A stretch of 64,000 nt of DNA, from assembly GCA_964582715.1 (NCBI GenBank), contig CAZOSM010000001.1:422471-486470 (forward strand), written 5' to 3'. Origin of the DNA: MFZZ01 sp964582715 (GTDB lineage Bacteria > Patescibacteriota > Microgenomatia > UBA1406 > GWC2-37-13). Shown in pieces: positions 62,068 through 64,000 of the stretch (the stretch's first letter is position 1; each line of letters starts with the position of its first letter). The position numbers and the translations under genes are program-made. Under the pieces are notes generated by a model that was not told the DNA's origin, ran no database searches, and saw nothing but the letters and a program-made list of their open reading frames with translations.

Positions 62068-62466
62068 ATGAGAACTATGGACCAAGATATCCAAAACTAT
62101 AACAATTCGCAAACAGATGGAGATAAACAAATTTGCGATCTTCTTGCGAAGGAAATAAACCAGCACTTACCAGAAGCAGAAAACAAGATCTGGCATACTC
62201 ATCCAGTTTGGTTTTTGGACGGCAACCCAATTGTAGGTTACAGTAAATTAAAAGATTCAGTGCGGTTGCTTTTCTGGAGTGGTCAATCGTTTGACGAAGA
62301 TGGATTAGAAAAAGAAGGTACATTCAAAGCTGCTGAAAAAAGGTATACCAATGTTGATCAAATTAATATTGAAGATTTAAAACGCTGGCTAGAAAAAGCA
62401 AGAGATATTCAATGGGATTATAAAAATATTGTGAAAAGAAAAGGTGAGCTTGTTAGACTAAAGTAA
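62068..62466 (+). CDS. Short DUF1801-family protein
   Basis: A 132-aa soluble protein related to DUF1801: ICDLLAKEINQHLPEAENKIWHTHPVWFLDGNPIVGYSKLKDSVRLLFWSGQSF is the family core (Trp-His near the beta sheet), and the C-terminal EKARDIQWDYKNIVKRKG completes it. TATAAT sits four bases before the ATG at 62068; a second in-frame ATG at 62077 (MDQDIQNY) is equally possible. Function unknown. Confidence 0.8.
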   Translation: MRTMDQDIQNYNNSQTDGDKQICDLLAKEINQHLPEAENKIWHTHPVWFLDGNPIVGYSKLKDSVRLLFWSGQSFDEDGLEKEGTFKAAEKRYTNVDQINIEDLKRWLEKARDIQWDYKNIVKRKGELVRLK

Positions 62467-62512
62467 ACATCAGTAATACAATTTACTAGATTTCTCCTTC
62501 TACACTCAATGA

Positions 62513-62518
62513 TATACT
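62513..62518 (+). promoter_or_regulatory. -10 box of a predicted leaderless promoter
   Basis: TATACT ends 6 nt before the ATG at 62525. Confidence 0.5.
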
Positions 62519-62524
62519 TATGGT

Positions 62525-63274
62525 ATGTCCGATATCGGAACAGAATCTATAAACCCAACTCCCTCTGAAATAGATACTGAATATACGCCTTACCCTCCTC
62601 TAGAAAAACATATTGGAAAAGGTAATACGAGAACGGTATTTGAACATCCCGAAGAGTCTGTTGTTATAAAGCATTTTCATAATAATTCTCAAGAATCAGC
62701 AGCAGCTACTTCTCCAAATTATACTGAACTAGATCTTTCCCAACTCTTAGATCAAGTAAGTAATGATAAAAATGAGTTAAAAAGAATTCGAAATGGTTTA
62801 GTTGCACTAGGTGGTGATGACAATACAATACCTGATAATAATTTTGTCATTCATCAATCTCAAAGTGGTGGCCTAACATTTTCAGAGGTACAGCAAAAAA
62901 TAGAAGGAAAAACTCTTGAACAAACTAAATTTCAATTTATTAATTTACCAAAAGAATCTTTGGAAGAGTTATTACATCTTTTTGAATTAGACCTTCAGTT
63001 GATTAATAAAGGAGAAAGCTTAGATATTATTGGATCAACAGATGGTCATCGTTCTTCAATATCAAAAGCAGTAAGAAGACTTATGCCGTTATTTTTTGCA
63101 ACAAATATTATGATTGATAATGAGCAGCAAGTGAAATATATTGATCCCAAAATATTTTCGAAAGAATATCAAGACAGCTTAGGGCCATCTGCACATCTTA
63201 GACAATTAGCTTCACGCATTGGCTCTCAAACAAGTGTAATGATCTTGAAGGGTTTACTTGCGTTTAAAAAGTAA
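62525..63274 (+). CDS. Protein-kinase-like fold protein, function unknown
   Basis: A 249-aa soluble protein with the outline of a kinase-like fold: glycine-rich loop HIGKGNTRTVFEH (Gly31, Gly33), a candidate ATP lysine in SVVIKHF (Lys49), and late NIMIDNEQQVKYIDPKIF with Asn194 and Asp207 at the places of the metal-binding Asn and DFG-like Asp. The catalytic HxD is not obvious (FFATNIMID), so it may bind nucleotides without phosphotransfer, or act like small aminoglycoside-kinase relatives. N-terminal 25 residues are Pro/Thr/Glu-rich and probably disordered. No close family recognised; leaderless promoter. Confidence 0.6.
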   Translation: MSDIGTESINPTPSEIDTEYTPYPPLEKHIGKGNTRTVFEHPEESVVIKHFHNNSQESAAATSPNYTELDLSQLLDQVSNDKNELKRIRNGLVALGGDDNTIPDNNFVIHQSQSGGLTFSEVQQKIEGKTLEQTKFQFINLPKESLEELLHLFELDLQLINKGESLDIIGSTDGHRSSISKAVRRLMPLFFATNIMIDNEQQVKYIDPKIFSKEYQDSLGPSAHLRQLASRIGSQTSVMILKGLLAFKK

Positions 63275-63330
63275 TAGATTTATTGTGCGGAGAGCTTGGG
63301 ATAAATTTAGAACTTATACTTATAAATAAT

Positions 63331-63957
63331 TTATTCACCCTCTATGTCTTTTTTACTTAGCTTTATTGAAGAAAAGAATTTATTTGTTGGTTTTAACTGA
63401 AATAGCTCAACTCCTGATAAATTATTACTAGCATTTATTAATATGACTTCATCAAAAGGAAATTCATTTTCTTTAAGCCAATCTACAATCTCTCTTAACT
63501 TGAGCCTTTGAACTTTACCATCTAATACAATGACCAATGTGTAAGGATTTTTCTCATACTTTTTATTTTCTTCTAATAGCTCAATAAATTTTTTATTATC
63601 AACATTAGCATATTTACCTTTCCCTAATATTTTAATTTGTAATGGCCTTATTGTAGCTTGCTTATTATCTTCAGGATTAATAATGATAGCGTCAATTGGA
63701 GAGCTTTCCTCAGAAAATTTTGATATAAACTTTCCAATATTAATAGCTGGTATTATCCCCATTTTATTCAATTCAGATTCTTTATTTTCTCTATATGGAA
63801 AAGCAATCATAGTCGATTCCTCATAAATTTTCTCGTAAGCCTTTTGATAAGTTAAAGCAGATATTATTTCCCAGTCAATTTTTTTTAATTTTTTAACAGT
63901 TTTTAAATAATTTTTTAAACTCCCAGTATTAAATACCAATTTTTTATGAATTTTCAT
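63331..63957 (-). CDS. Unrecognised protein, possible PD-(D/E)xK nuclease fold
   Basis: A 208-aa basic soluble protein I do not recognise. Residues 88-110 read PIDAIIINPEDNKQATIRPLQIKIL: Asp89 followed, after a hairpin, by Q-x-K (Gln107, Lys109) on a strand, the usual spacing of PD-(D/E)xK nucleases with Gln in place of Glu. The C-terminal half alternates strands and helices (YTLVIVLDGKVQRLKLREIVDWL). It is Lys-rich, consistent with nucleic-acid binding. The nuclease idea is inference only. Confidence 0.55.
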   Translation of the reverse strand: MKIHKKLVFNTGSLKNYLKTVKKLKKIDWEIISALTYQKAYEKIYEESTMIAFPYRENKESELNKMGIIPAINIGKFISKFSEESSPIDAIIINPEDNKQATIRPLQIKILGKGKYANVDNKKFIELLEENKKYEKNPYTLVIVLDGKVQRLKLREIVDWLKENEFPFDEVILINASNNLSGVELFQLKPTNKFFSSIKLSKKDIEGE

Positions 63958-64000
63958 AACTAATTACTTAATAACTACTACTTTATTGTATTAATCTAAT

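Overview
The window is an AT-rich, very tightly packed bacterial chromosome segment. It looks like a Candidate Phyla Radiation (Patescibacteria) genome, plausibly a Microgenomates, Katanobacteria or Dojkabacteria type lineage. The lineage call is inference; it rests on the small compact gene set, coiled-coil-inserted RpoC, many GT-C membrane glycosyltransferases, FtsEX next to a coiled-coil peptidase, and mevalonate-type isoprenoid genes. UGA is an ordinary stop here: several genes end in TGA, and release factor 2 with its SPF tripeptide is present. This argues against the UGA-recoding CPR lineages.

Region by region: 0-5 kb holds an unrecognised partial gene, tRNA-Ser, a broken HNH endonuclease, tRNA-Cys, a mevalonate decarboxylase / isopentenyl phosphate kinase pair, a Nudix hydrolase and tRNA-Gly. 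5-32 kb is a surface-glycan island. It has about eleven polytopic GT-C type or related membrane proteins, four GT-A enzymes, two GT-B enzymes, a polysaccharide flippase and undecaprenyl-diphosphate phosphatase, with tRNA-Phe, -Ile(UAU), -Ala and -Arg and mutM interspersed. A GC-rich structured element of about 99 nt sits at 16.2 kb. 32-36 kb carries a CPBP protease and dnaG-rpoD. 35.7-45.7 kb is an envelope and division block: a PilM-like/LytR_C fusion, prfB, ftsE-ftsX, a coiled-coil C39-like peptidase, a lamin-tail-domain surface protein, VanZ, CAP and an RmlA-like nucleotidyltransferase. 45.8-55.9 kb is rpoB-rpoC-rpsL-rpsG-fusA. 55.9-64 kb is an accessory end: metallophosphoesterase, two HhH-GPD glycosylases without complete Fe-S cysteine sets, a membrane metallopeptidase, LysM, MerR/TipAS, DUF1801 proteins, a VOC protein and a kinase-like protein.

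The genes suggest a linked economy. Isoprenoid synthesis (mvaD, IPK), polyprenyl-phosphate recycling (UppP) and a dolichyl-phosphate-glucosyltransferase-like GT2 could feed lipid-phospho-sugars to the GT-C enzymes, which work on the outer face of the membrane. The flippase, GT4 and GT2 enzymes would build and export lipid-linked glycans.

Regulatory layout is distinctive. At least ten transcription units have a -10 box ending exactly 6 nt before the start codon, which predicts leaderless mRNAs, and Shine-Dalgarno sequences are generally missing. Exceptions are the rpoB and fusA leaders, each of which carries a hairpin plus T-run immediately upstream of the gene. Convergent genes abut or overlap at their stop codons with no terminators between them.
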